From: Clarkia xantiana subsp. parviflora
Lineage: Eukaryota > Streptophyta > Magnoliopsida > Myrtales > Onagraceae
NCBI GenBank assembly: GCA_036873135.1
Contig: JAPTYO010000022.1
Location: 5,266,979 to 5,330,978, forward strand
DNA length: 64,000 bases
Reading direction: 5' to 3'
Shown here: positions 33,634 through 45,000 of the stretch, piece after piece
How the letters are laid out: every line of letters starts with the position of its first letter
How positions within the stretch are numbered: position 1 is the first letter of the stretch
Made by a program: the position numbers and the translations under genes
Notes under the pieces: generated by a model
Told to the model about the DNA's origin: nothing
Database searches by the model: none
The model's input: the letters and a program-made list of their open reading frames with translations, nothing else

Positions 33634-34861
33634 GAAGAACAAAGTAGAGACAACCAAAGGCCACACTCAGGGGGAAGGCAGTAATCTGTGCCTCCAAGGC
33701 AGCAACAGACACAACAGGATGCCAGGGCATACACCCCTCTGGGGGCAGATAGACAGGCAAGACCTCCAAGGAAGCAAGAATTCCACCAAGTACCCCAACA
33801 GGGACACACACCGCACTAAAGGAAGACATACATGCCAGACCAATAAGGATATAGGAGTTCCAACATCCACCCTGGCAATGTACACATACAGTCCGTATCA
33901 CCATGAACATGACTAAGAGACACACCAAGGAAAGCTCAAAGGGAGGGACATAGTCCCAACAACACAACAAGGCAACCACCTACCCATGATACAGCACGAC
34001 AGGTCCAAACCCCTCATGCATTACAACCCTTGGCACACATCCCCCTAGGACAGGGGAGCAGTCAAAAAGACAAGAATTTGAACAGGGGACTCATAGAGTA
34101 CCACACCATGTTAGTACATAGCTACTACAATGGGAAGTCTCGTGGAGAGACATAGTGAAGTGAGATCACACATAGCATACATGAAGGATACACCTCCACC
34201 TAGTCCGCCTTGCAAGGATGCGACCTTATATTCCTCAAGTGGAAGGAATACACACAGACTACTGGAGGAAGACAGCTACATTACCAAGGAAGCAAGGGGT
34301 GGACTACTAGAAGAGTCCATAAAACGCCGCCGCCATCCAAGAGATACACAAGGAACAGATTTCTCAATCTCAAAAGGCACCTATAAGGTCAAGTTTCTGG
34401 GAAAGATCACAAGATGGAAGGCTCACTTACAAAAATAAGTTGAGCACTCTCAACATCCTATAGAGGAACTACCATGAAGGTCACAAAGGATTACCCCTAC
34501 TATAACCTTCCACTAAGCATCCTAGGGCCAAGTCCGTCAAAGGATCCCATCGGGCATTGGTATGCAAGGGGGACACCAGTCACAACATGCCCTCCCCACA
34601 AACGCCCATTAGCACAAGAGGGGGTAGCCGCGAACACATCCCTCCAAAAATAGAGGAAACCATATCACATGGGTAACGCCCACCATCAGAGGCAAACACC
34701 TCCAGCGGATCTTTATGATTTCACAAAATAGGCAGGAGATACAACTACACTTAGAAAGCTCATCCCAGGTAATGGAATACACTTCCATCAAAAACCCTCA
34801 AGGACACCAAGCCTAGCAAAGGAGGAACAGTGACACCATCATCAAGCTTTTAAAAAGGGAT
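33634..34861. other. Degenerate internal sequence of element E
   Basis: AC-rich plus strand with no domain I can recognise. A 231-codon minus-strand open frame (33979-33284) is most likely a composition effect. Confidence 0.6.
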
Positions 34862-35149
34862 ATGGAAAACATAGTATTTCCACACAATGATATGTTAGTC
34901 ATAAGAGAGGGAATCACCAACTTTGACATGAAGAGAACCATAGTACAGGAAGGGAGTCCGTCAGACATCTCCCATGACCAACCATTGATGATACTAGAGA
35001 AGAGTCAGGCATACCTAATACCAAAGGACCCCCTACTAGTAAAGGTAGTCAGAACACCAACACACCCATTAGGGACACACCCATTAGGGACACGGCACTC
35101 CTTACAAGTATCCTTACAAGTATCCTTGCATTTATTCTTGCAAAAATAA
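34862..35149 (+). pseudogene. Protease remnant of element E
   Basis: MENIVFPHNDMLVIREGITN then FDMKRTIVQEGSPSDIS is collinear with MEHVLPDNKDALVITMKITD and MDIGRILIDSGSSPNIIS of element F. The catalytic IDSGSS reads VQEGSPS, so the aspartate is gone. VRTPTHPLG matches GFSGEPTYPLG. Clear homology to F but many substitutions; enzymatically dead. Confidence 0.7.
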
Positions 35150-36880
35150 ACTCCGTAGATAAAGAGGTTATCTAATAGATGAGTATGTCTCTGTTCTCAA
35201 ACTATGATCCTAACCCGGAGATCCTTGGACTCCGCACTATATATGTAATGAATAACATGTTCATCAGAGATAGGTACACGAAGATTCAAGACACCGCCAT
35301 AAAGATTAAGGCGCATACCTCTACCAAGTACGACACATTGGAGTGTTCACAAACACTCCTTCGCCATCTCACAAGAAAAAAAGGCAGCCAAGGATACAAG
35401 TCCTAATAGAATAAACATCGGTAGAAAATACTGTCATTGAAGTCGTGCACCAAGAGAGAAACTATAGAGATACAAGATTAGCAAAAGAGATAGTGCAACA
35501 ACTAGAGTATGAAAAAGGAGATACATCTCCTATCAAGAGCCTTAGGGCAGGATAATAGTTCTACAAGATCAACCAAAGAAGAGCTCAAAAGCTTGGGGAG
35601 TAAAGTTTCAAGATTGACCCTCACACTAGACGCACATCCCGATCAATCACCTTGTCTGCAAATGATAAGACATTTGACTCTGGCATCCCATCAAGAGGAG
35701 AACCCCGATAAAAGGGGCACTAGAAAAATATCCCGCCTTTAAGGCCATACGCCGAATACATGATGAATGAAGGTTATGACAAAACAAAAAAGGAGGGACT
35801 TGTCAGCTCAACACACCTCAAACACGTATACGTACGCAATACAAGCGCAGCCTCTAATGAAGTTATCCAACAAGGAATAGCCAATACGGGGACAAACCCA
35901 TGGAAAATCATGGAACATCACCTTCAAACCTAGAGGAAGACATCCTTTTTAAGTTCAAGTCCTAATTCAAAGAAAGTCTATAATCAAGATTCAAGGTGGG
36001 AGGAGCATGACCAATGTGACACCCCCTAAAGGCATTGAAGAATACTCCAATGGGAAGGAAAAGGCAAAACCTCACTAAGTGCCACAACACTCCAAGAAGA
36101 CTATCACAGCCCGGTCAGACCCCCCCATGCACGAGCAAAGAGCATGGATTAGATTGACTAGTCTGAAACACACCTACGAGACTAACAACTCAAGACACCA
36201 TTCTATGAGAAAGCTTTTCAACCTAAAACACAAGGAAGGGGGGGAAAGAATTTACAAGCACCCCTAGGATACAAACAATGCCACATCCTAGTTATCAAGA
36301 GAATGAAATCCACCACCACCCACCGAAAGCAAAAGCTCTTCCACCCAACTTCCAAAGACACATCCGACAAAGGCATCATCCAAACCATGCCTATGACTGA
36401 AACAAGCAAGCATGAGAAAGAGTAAATCCTACAAGGGACACTCATCGCATTCAAAGAAGCAGACAAGGGAGCCCCGAGCATAAGGGGTACCCAACCAAGA
36501 AAATGAACGAGGGGCCTTCAACGGCCAAATATGAAAGGCGGTGTGACCACCAAGCAACTTGGGGGGCACCAAACGAATAAGTGCTTGGTAGTCCACCTAA
36601 GTGTAAAAGAAGAGATTAGAGGCAGAAGATCACAAGAACATGCAATACCACTTCTCCTAGAAGAGGTCACATAAGAGGAAAACATCATCAACTCCCTATA
36701 CGAACTCGTCCTAAGTTGGCAACACACAAACATCGCCCTCGAGAGGTGATCTCCCATATTGAAGGAAAAGCGTGGTAGCATGCAATATCATAAAAGGAAA
36801 AGTCAAGTAAAGACTCGAAAAACATACCAAAGACGCACACTACATGAGTAAGGACACAAGATAAGGTAATATTATGAGCC
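35150..36880. other. Unrecognisable internal sequence of element E
   Basis: Short open frames only (for example 35509-35742, rich in Ser/Leu/Lys). Nothing can be placed on RT, RNase H or integrase. Confidence 0.6.
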
Positions 36881-37740
36881 CTCCGGGAGCCTATCCCGCG
36901 AACACATTCGACGCCCCCAAGAGCGTATCTTGAGAGTAGCTCTAAAACTACGAACCCTGTGCCCTCCGGGAGCCTATCCCGCGAACAGATTCGACGCCCC
37001 CAAGAGCGTATCTTGAGAGTAGTTTTTATACTACGACCTTCGACGCCCCCAAGAGCGTATCTTGAGAGTAGTGTTCATACTACGACCTTCGACGCCCCCA
37101 AGAGCGTATCTTGAAAGTAGTTATTACACTACGACCTTCGACGCACCAAGAGCGTATCTTGAGAGTGGTTTCCAAAAACTACGAACTTCGACGCCCCCAG
37201 GAGCGTATCTTGAGAGTAGTGTTCATACTACGACGTTCGACGCCCCCAAGAGCGTATCTTGAGAGTAGTTATTACACTACGAACTTCGACGCACCAAGAG
37301 CGTATCTTGAGAGTGGTTTCCAAAAACTACGAATTCGACGCCCCCAGGAGCGTATCTTGAGGTAGATTTGCAACCTACCAGATTCGACGCCCCCAAGAGC
37401 GTATCTTGAGGTAGAAAAAACACTACCAGTTTGACGCCCCCAAGAGCCTATCTTGAGGTAGATTTCAAACTACCAGTTCGACGCCCACCAGGAGCGTATC
37501 TTTGGTCTAACCTGAGCCCTCCGGGAGCCTATCCTGTGAAACGTTAAGTGCCGTCCGAGAGCCTGTCTCGTGAACAGATTTCGACGCCAATTAGGAACGT
37601 ATCTTTGGACTAACATGAGCCCTCCGGGAGCCTATCCTGTGAAACGTTAAGTGCCATCCGAGAGCCTGTCTCGTGAACAGTTTTCAACGCCCACCAAGAG
37701 CGTATCTTTGGTCTAACAGTACAACGTATACCGTGTAAGG
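36881..37740. repeat. 49-bp tandem array of element E
   Basis: About a dozen units around TTCGACGCCCCCAAGAGCGT ATCTTGAG, spaced 46-49 bp, then a second type with GAGCCCTCCGGGAGCCTATC and GAGAGCCTGTCTCGTGAACAG. After each core is a short inverted repeat with a variable loop: GTAG..CTAC in most units, GGTAG..CTACC in others. The same array occurs in F at 46283-46865. The sequence after it (37690-37880) matches F at 46850-47000. Confidence 0.9.
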
Positions 37741-38345
37741 GGTATCAGAAGAGATCATCACACCATGCTCAGAAGGATACCATGAGAAAGAAATTTCTAA
37801 GTAAAGTAATGTGAAGAACAAGTAATGTTTTTTCTTTATGAGATAGCAGGTATGATGTAAAGGAAAGCACAAAAGAAAGATAAAGAAAGGAAAGCATATT
37901 CAAAGGAGAAGTCCATGACCAAAGGATCATATACAGAAGCACAAGAGGTTATCATGAAAAGTAACGAGTTATCCTACCACCCATATCACAAGTCAAGAGA
38001 TGTATCTCAAAGGAACCCAACACCACCAAGAAGGATAGCAAAGACATGAAATCCGAAGGTCAAAGCTCTCAAAATAAGCTCGACCCATCAAGAAGAGAAT
38101 TGCCTTACAAGTCACACAAATCAACCTCCGACAAATATTATTGTCATACATGTCGCCCTCGCGTGACCTATGCTCGTATCAGACTTGAACATCGTCAAGC
38201 ACAACTCATGAAGGAGACATCTAAAGAGCATAAAAGATACAACATCCGACAAGACGAGACATCGGGACCTAACCCAACAAACATAGCCTACACAAAAGGC
38301 AACTATAGCAATGAAGGCTCTCCAATGAGAAAGGAATACTAAAGC
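37741..38345. other. Noncoding sequence of element E after the array
   Basis: Starts with about 150 bp nearly identical to F (GTACAACGTATACCGTGTAAG onward) and then diverges. A 98-codon frame (38046-38342) has no recognisable domain. Confidence 0.55.
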
Positions 38346-38625
38346 ACAACTCCATACATCGTGATGTGGCTATCATGTCCACATACACTGAAGTGGCTAT
38401 CATGTCCACATACCTTGAAGTGGCTATCACGTCCACATACCTTGAAGTGGCTATCATGTCCACATACCTTGAAGTGGCTATCATGTCCACATACCTTGAA
38501 GTGGCTATCACGTCCACATACCCTGAACTGGCTATCATGTCCACACACTACAGAAGGGCTATCACTCCGACACATCACGAAGTGGCTATCACGTCCACAT
38601 ACCCCGAAGTGATTATCATGGCAGC
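38346..38625. repeat. 27-bp tandem array of element E
   Basis: About nine units of CATACCTTGAAGTGGCTATC ATGTCCA (27 bp). The length is a multiple of three, so it gives open repeats in several frames on both strands; I do not take these as proteins. Not present in F. Confidence 0.9.
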
Positions 38626-39122
38626 ACATCATAAAACATCTGTCAAAGACATGCATTGTAAAGACACCATCCCGACCACGAACATCAAAAGGCTACGCCT
38701 AGCCTTAGGAGGAGGTTCAAGAAAAAGGAAAAACAACACCCTTCGTACGCTCATCAAAGGTAGGCACTTATATTTCAACCCACTCGGTGATATCAGGAAG
38801 GAGACGTCCTCATTATGAAGACAACCTCCATATCTCACGAAATCAACCATGAAGCAAAGAATCACGACAAGCACTATTGAGGGCATATAACAAAACGATC
38901 CCCACAACGATCACAACTACGATACTAGTAGAGGCTAACTCAAGAGCAGTCTCCACCAAACTCCAAAGCAAGAATTTGCTATCTTAATCAGAGCCATGGC
39001 AAAAGAAAGGAACCTCAATGAAAGGTGATGATCACACCCATCACCATAAGAAAAATCTTCAACGCAGAGGTTAATAACATAACCCATAGGAAAGACAAAA
39101 ACACCTTCAAAAGTCGTCAAAT
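38626..39122. other. Noncoding sequence of element E
   Basis: No recognised gene or repeat. Confidence 0.5.
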
Positions 39123-39476
39123 CTACATGAAGATGAAATAAACTTGAGACTCGGCCCCTCGGCCGGGGGCAGGGGATATAGAAGAGACATCAAGACCTAT
39201 GATCACCCCATCGCCAGCCACAGGTTGTTTCCTTTTGTCTAGCAAAGAGGTCGCCTCTTCAACCACTACCTCCTTATCAGGGGAGGGAGTCAGCAAGGGG
39301 GCACTTGAAGGAGAGCCTCTCGCGGTTTCCTTCTCCTTGGCAGCCGAGGGCCCGACCTCAGAGTCAGGTTTCCGCGCCTCGGATTTAGATTGACTTGAAC
39401 TCTCACCCACCACAAGAACCATTCGGTAACCAGGGAAGAACGCTCTAACAACAAGAAGGAAGCAGCATGAGAACAA
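39123..39476 (-). pseudogene. Possible aORF remnant of element E
   Basis: Minus-strand frame in the place where F and G carry their aORF. It is Ser/Glu/Lys/Pro-rich (ESSSQSKSEARKPDSEVGPS) and near the end reads DGVIIGLDVSSI with GRGAESQ, faintly like DGIVGSEWAPYYGRGARFDNQ of F. No PF04195-like domain and no TPEVGVRVLQ motif. May be one exon of a decayed aORF. Confidence 0.4.
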
Positions 39477-40832
39477 TCATAAGTATATCACAAAGAAAAG
39501 AGAAGGGAAAAAGAACATACTGGAAGCATTAGCAGCCATCCCTGACTTAGAAAATTTCTAGGCCTGATAAGCAGAACTAAAGGGTTCTTCCCTCTCATCT
39601 GATTCAACGGACGGTCAGATTTGGTCTGACTACCTTGGAAAACGATCTTCAAGGTCTCCCTGTTTGAAGAAGAAAGCTTCCCAAAAGTGAGTCATCTATA
39701 CGAGCAACCAACGCAAAGATCGACCCTTACTCATGGAGGGGCGAGATACGCCTACTACGGGGGCAACCTTAACACCAAGGGAAGAGGGCGAACTTTTAGT
39801 TTCCCCAAATGGAGCAACGCTCCAACACATCCGTAGGAAGGGTCAACCCTTAACACATGTCAATAGACCCCTTCGCTCGCGGCGGTAAGAAGAAAGCTTG
39901 ACGGCTTTTTCACCCTCACTTTTATGGGGAACAAATTGCAGGGTAAAGGTCAAGAGCTATACACACGCTCCAACGAATGAAGGAAAAATGTTACACGTGC
40001 CGAAGGTCGAGATTAATGGACAATTCTCACGCTAGTACGAGGGAGGCAGAACATTGTGTCCCATTGAGTGGCAGAGTTCCCACCCTCAAGTAAAGGAGAG
40101 GTCTATGCTCTCACCTTTGTACTTATGCTCATATTCATGATTAACATCTACAGGTACATCAATGTCATCACTCATGCTTATACTCACAACCCGTCCATGC
40201 ATACATACATGTTCATGCTTGCACTCATATGCATGCTCACATACACACTCCCATGTGTTCAAACATTTAGACGTCCATGCACGTGGCCGCCATATATTCA
40301 TGCATACATTCATGACTACAATCGCAGCATGTCTCCACTCACTCCTATCCTTATGTTCCTACTTGCATGTATGCTAGTACACATCCTCATGTTCATGATA
40401 TGTCCATGTTCACTCCTAGTTAACATCCTATAGGCATGTTTTCTAGTATCCCATACTTAGAAAAAATTTTGGGCCAAAATTAAATTTTTCCTCACTTAGA
40501 TAGAATCCCGGCACGAATTTGAAGCATAAGTCATTTAGGTGTATTCGTATTGCATCCTTATGCAAGCGTGTATTTTTCGAGTATACGCCTGTAGCAAAGA
40601 TAGATTTATTACTCCCACCTCAGACGGACGCGTGCCTAGGCACACGTCCGTGCTACTCTGACGTTTACAATTCCTCTATCTCATAAGGCAGGGGGCAGAG
40701 TCAGAGGCACGCATCCATGGGTAAGCAGGCATTCAGACAAGGAGGTAAAACCCCGGTTTCAAATTGCGCGTGTCATACCATCCTGAAATAGAGTCAATCA
40801 AGGGTTAGGCCATTGGTTGACTCGGGGGCATG
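39477..40832. other. 3' subterminal region of element E
   Basis: No gene accepted. 40120-40430 is a low-complexity stretch of CATGCTTACACTCATGTTCA-like words, which produces a hydrophobic frame (40068-40433) I reject. From about 40456 to 40832 the sequence is nearly the same as F 49380-49755 and ends with the polypurine-like CTCGGGGGCATG next to the 3' LTR. Confidence 0.65.
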
Positions 40833-41162
40833 TGATGGATATACGCCCAATTTGAACCCGTTGACTTCCGAATCGCTTTATTTTTATCACCCCGTTAATG
40901 ATTGTAAATCGAAACTTCAACCCGAACCCTTCGCGAAAACACCAACGGCTCGGACGAGGCCGAAGCGCTCGTCCGGCCGAGTCAGACTCGCCTAGGTGAG
41001 GTTGGGTGGCCACACCCGACCTCCCCTAGGGGAGATCGGGTGGACCAACCCGATCTCTCCTAGGAGAGATCGGGTCAGCCAACCCGATCTCTCCTAGGAG
41101 AGATCGGGTCGGCCAACCCGATCTCCCCTATGGGGGATGGGGTTGGCCAACCCCATCCTCCC
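40833..41162 (+). repeat. 3' LTR of element E, left part
   Basis: TGATGGATATACGCCC start; carries the palindromic array (41020-41140) with one 34-bp unit fewer than the 5' LTR. Cut at 41162 by F; the LTR resumes at 50688 (TAGGAGGGGTTGGG). Confidence 0.95.
41158..41162. repeat. Left target-site duplication of element F
   Basis: CTCCC here and at 50683-50687. The uninterrupted 5' LTR of E has CCTCCCTAGGAGG at this point. Confidence 0.95.
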
Positions 41163-42015
41163 TGATGGATATACGTCCAATTTGAACCCGTTGACTTCCA
41201 AACCGTTATATTTTTATCGTCCCATTACCGATTGTAAATCGAAACTTCAACCCGAACACTTCGCGAACACATCAACGGCTCGGACGAGGCCGGAGCGCTC
41301 GTCCGGCCGAGGCAAACTCACCTAGGTGAGGTTGGGTGGCCACACCCGACCTCCCCTAGGAGAGATCGGGTCAGCCAACCCGATCTCTCCTAGGGGAGAT
41401 CGGGTTTGCCAACCCGATCTCTCCTAGGAGAGATCGGGTCGGCCAACCCGATCTCTCCTAGGAGGGATGGGGTTGGCCAACCCCATCCTCCTTGGGAGGG
41501 GTTGGGTGCCCTCACCCAACCCCTACCCTTGGGGATCGGATTTCTCCTCCCCCAAGGGCCCCTGCGCCATTTTCGGACACCCACACTCGGTTCACGTCGC
41601 CTACCTTCTCCGTATCCTAAGGTCTTAATTATGCGCTTAAAGGTTAATTAATTGTGTTTTAACGATGTCATTAAGCCACCTTAATGACACTGGTTCCTAT
41701 AAATACCCCACCTTTACAACTCATTTGGGCATCTTGGTAATTTGGATTATTTTGCTCTGACATCTCTCTAGTTTATCTATCTAAGAAGAATACTGACTTA
41801 GGCATCGGAGAGGGTTCACCAGGCACCACCCCCCCCTCCGTGTCTGGTACTGCCCCTTCTGCACGGTAGAAGGAGAGAAGAAGCAAAGGAAGGAAGGAAG
41901 GAAGGAAAGACATAGGCTAAGACAGGGCAACTCAGGAATACCGGATCACACACATCCCCAGTAAGGAGTGAGATCAAAGCCGACCACCCGTTGACCTAGA
42001 TCTCATAACCTAACA
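41163..42015 (+). repeat. 5' LTR of element F (853 bp)
   Basis: Same family as the E LTR. The palindromic array (about 41350-41480) has two fewer 34-bp units than the 3' LTR; a further 6-bp difference (GTGTTTTAACG against GTGTTTAAAGGTTAACG) accounts for the rest of the 74-bp length gap. TATAAATA at 41698-41705; an (AAGG)n stretch near 41890. Confidence 0.95.
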
Positions 42016-42017
42016 CT

Positions 42018-42033
42018 TGGCGCCGTCTGTGGG
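42018..42033 (+). other. Primer-binding site of element F
   Basis: TGGCGCCGTCTGTGGG, two bases after the LTR. Confidence 0.85.
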
Positions 42034-42066
42034 CTTCGGACAGAAAGCCTAATTATCACCAGCTAG

Positions 42067-45000
42067 ATGGCAGGCGTATATGTCATTCATGGGGGTTATG
42101 GAGCTGGAGGAGAGTCAGCGAATGCCAGAGAAGCATATATGGCAGAGTTAGGGGCTCCTAAGCCAAAAGAAGAACAAGCAGAAGGAAAGAGAGAAGACAT
42201 AATAGAATTTTCAAGAAGAGACATGGAGCATGTGTTACCAGACAACAAGGATGCCCTGGTCATAACAATGAAGATCACTGATATGGACATTGGGAGAATC
42301 CTAATAGACAGTGGAAGCTCACCCAACATCATTAGCAAGAAAGTCCTCAACATACTAGGAGTAAGGCCAAGTAGCATAAAACAGGTTCACTCCCCCTTGG
42401 TAGGATTTTCAGGAGAGCCAACATACCCACTGGGGGCAGTCACACTACCTGTGACACTGGGTACAGGCCAGAGGCAGCTAAAGATTGATGTCCCATTCTT
42501 CATCACAGAAGAAATGGAGGAGTACAATGGGATCCTGGGTAACACTACAATCAACAAGTGGGGTATGGTACCATCAACACTACATCAGAAAATGAAATTC
42601 CCCACAGGCCAAGGAATAGGGGAAGTAAAAGGCAACCAGAAGGTAGCAAGGAAATGTGCAAGGATTGCACTAGGCAAGAGGAAGAAAACAAGAGAAGTCC
42701 TACTAGTAGATGAGGACCCAAGAGAAGATCATGGAAGACCAGCCCCCATGGAGGAACTAAAAGAGATACTCATAGAAGAACCCGATAGGAAGGCTAAAAT
42801 CGGGACTGCCTTATCTCAGGAAGAGGAAAACCACTTAGTAGCTTTACTAAGGGAATACAAGGATCTGTTCGCCTGGTCACCAAGCGATATGCCAGGAATA
42901 TCAGAAGAAGTGATCTCACACAGGCTCAATATAGACGCGGCAACGCGACCAACAACACAGAAGGTGAGACCAATGGGAGGAAGCAAAAAGATAGCTATCC
43001 AAGAAGAAGTAGAAAAGCTACTAAAGGCAAAGTTCATCAAGGAAATCAGATTCCAGACATGGGTGGCAAACCCAGTACTGGTGAAGAAGCCGGGGGGAAG
43101 TTGGAGAATGTGTATTGACTATCGTGACCTAAACAAGGCTTGCCCTAAGGACTCATATCCCCTACCAAGAATAGATCAGTTAGTGGATGCAACATCGGGT
43201 CATCAACTAATGAGCTTCATGGATGCATACTCAGGATATAACCAGATAAAAATGGCCCCTGAGGACGCCCCTCACACAGCATTCTATGCTGATAGCGAGA
43301 TATACCATTACACGGTGATGCCTTTCGGACTCATAAATGCTGGAGCAACATATCAAAGAATGGTCAACAAAATCTTTGGGGACATGATAGGGAAGACAAT
43401 GGAGGCATATGTGGACGATATGATAGTCAAATCCAAAGAGAAGAAGGACCATGTGGAGAACCTTCGCTCAACATTCGAGAGGATGAGGCAGTACCAGGTC
43501 CGTCTAAACCCGAAAAAATGCGCATTTGGGGTGCAATCAGGGAAATTTTTAGGCTTCATGGTAAGCCAGCAAGGCATAGAGGTAAACCCCGAAAAACTTC
43601 AAGCAATTGAAGAAATGCAGTCACCTACGAAGCACAAAGAGGTTCAACGACTGAACGGGAGGTTGGCAGCCCTTAACAGATTCCTATCCAAAATAGGAGA
43701 CAAGGCATTACCCTTCTTTGAGGTACTAAGGGCAAACAAGAAATTTGAATGGACACCGAGATGTGAGGAAGCCTTCCAGCAACTCAAGCAACACCTAAAA
43801 ACACTACCGCCCTTAGCAAAGCCTACACCAGGGGAGCCCCTCTACCTCTACATCTCCGTGAGCAATGTGGCAGTAAGCTCAGTGCTAATTAAAGAAGAAA
43901 ACGCTGCACAATTGCCGGTATACTTCGTAAGCAAAACATTGGCAAAGTATGAGATCAACTACTTGCCAATAGAAAAGTACCTCTATGCACTGATTATATC
44001 AGCAAGAAAGTTGAGACCGTATTTTCATGGGCATGAAGTAACAGTCCTCACAGACCAACCATTGAAACACCTCCTACAGAGACCAGACACATCGGGAAGA
44101 CTGACCAAATGGGCAATTGAGCTAAGTGAGTTTCGCATTCATTTCGCCCCAAGAACAGCCATAAAGGGTCAGGCTCTAGCAGATTTTATCGCTGAATTCA
44201 CTGGAATTAATCCAGACGAAGACTTGGGAGAAGTCAAAACTACATGCGAGGCAAGTAGTAGTCAGGAGAAACAATCAGAAGAATTATGGGAGATGCATAC
44301 TGATGGGTCATCCAACGGAGGAGGTTCAGGTGCAGGCCTCTTACTATACCCACCAAACAGCGATACACCTATGCGCTATGCCATGGCACTTACCTTTAAG
44401 GCAACAAACAATGAGGCTGAGTACGAAGCACTAATAACTGGCCTGAGAATAGCCAAAGGAGTAGGGGCAAAGCATTTAAGGGTCAAGTGTGATTCTCAAC
44501 TAGTTGTCAATCAAGTGAAAGGAATCTACACTGCAAAGTCCGAAAACATGCAGAGATACTTACAGCAAGCCAAGGACCTGATAAAGAGCTTCCAAAGCTT
44601 CGACATTGAGTCAGTCCCAAGAGAACAAAACCAAGAGGCAGGCGCCTTAAGTAAACTAGCCTTAGGGGCAGAAGCAGGCAAAGAGGTTCACTTCGTAGAG
44701 CAAAGAATGCAATCAGTGATAGAACAAATGGAGGTTCTAGCAATAGATGAAGCAGAAGCCTGGATGACACCAATGCGACAATACATCATGGAAGGAAAGC
44801 TCCCAAAAGATAAGGTGGAAGCAGTCAAGATTGAAAGGATGGCTAGGAATTACGCAGTGATGGACAATGAACTCTACAAGAAAGGATACTCCACACCTTT
44901 CCTCAAATGCATAGCATACCCAGAAACAGAGAGGGTGCTTGCAGAACTCCATGAGGGAGATGCGGGGTGCCATGAAGGAGCACGATCAATAAGCCGAAAG

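Noticed and set aside
33284..33979. 231-codon minus-strand ORF with Cys/Leu-rich sequence
   Set aside because: Overlaps the gag-like remnant of E in AC-rich DNA; no domain, composition explains openness.
38339..38818. Repeat proteins such as YLEVAIMST and VCGHDSHFK
   Set aside because: The 27-bp unit is a multiple of three, so any stop-free frame stays open; artefact.
40068..40433. Hydrophobic 121-codon ORF
   Set aside because: Low-complexity CATG/CTCATG repeats; no homologue recognised.
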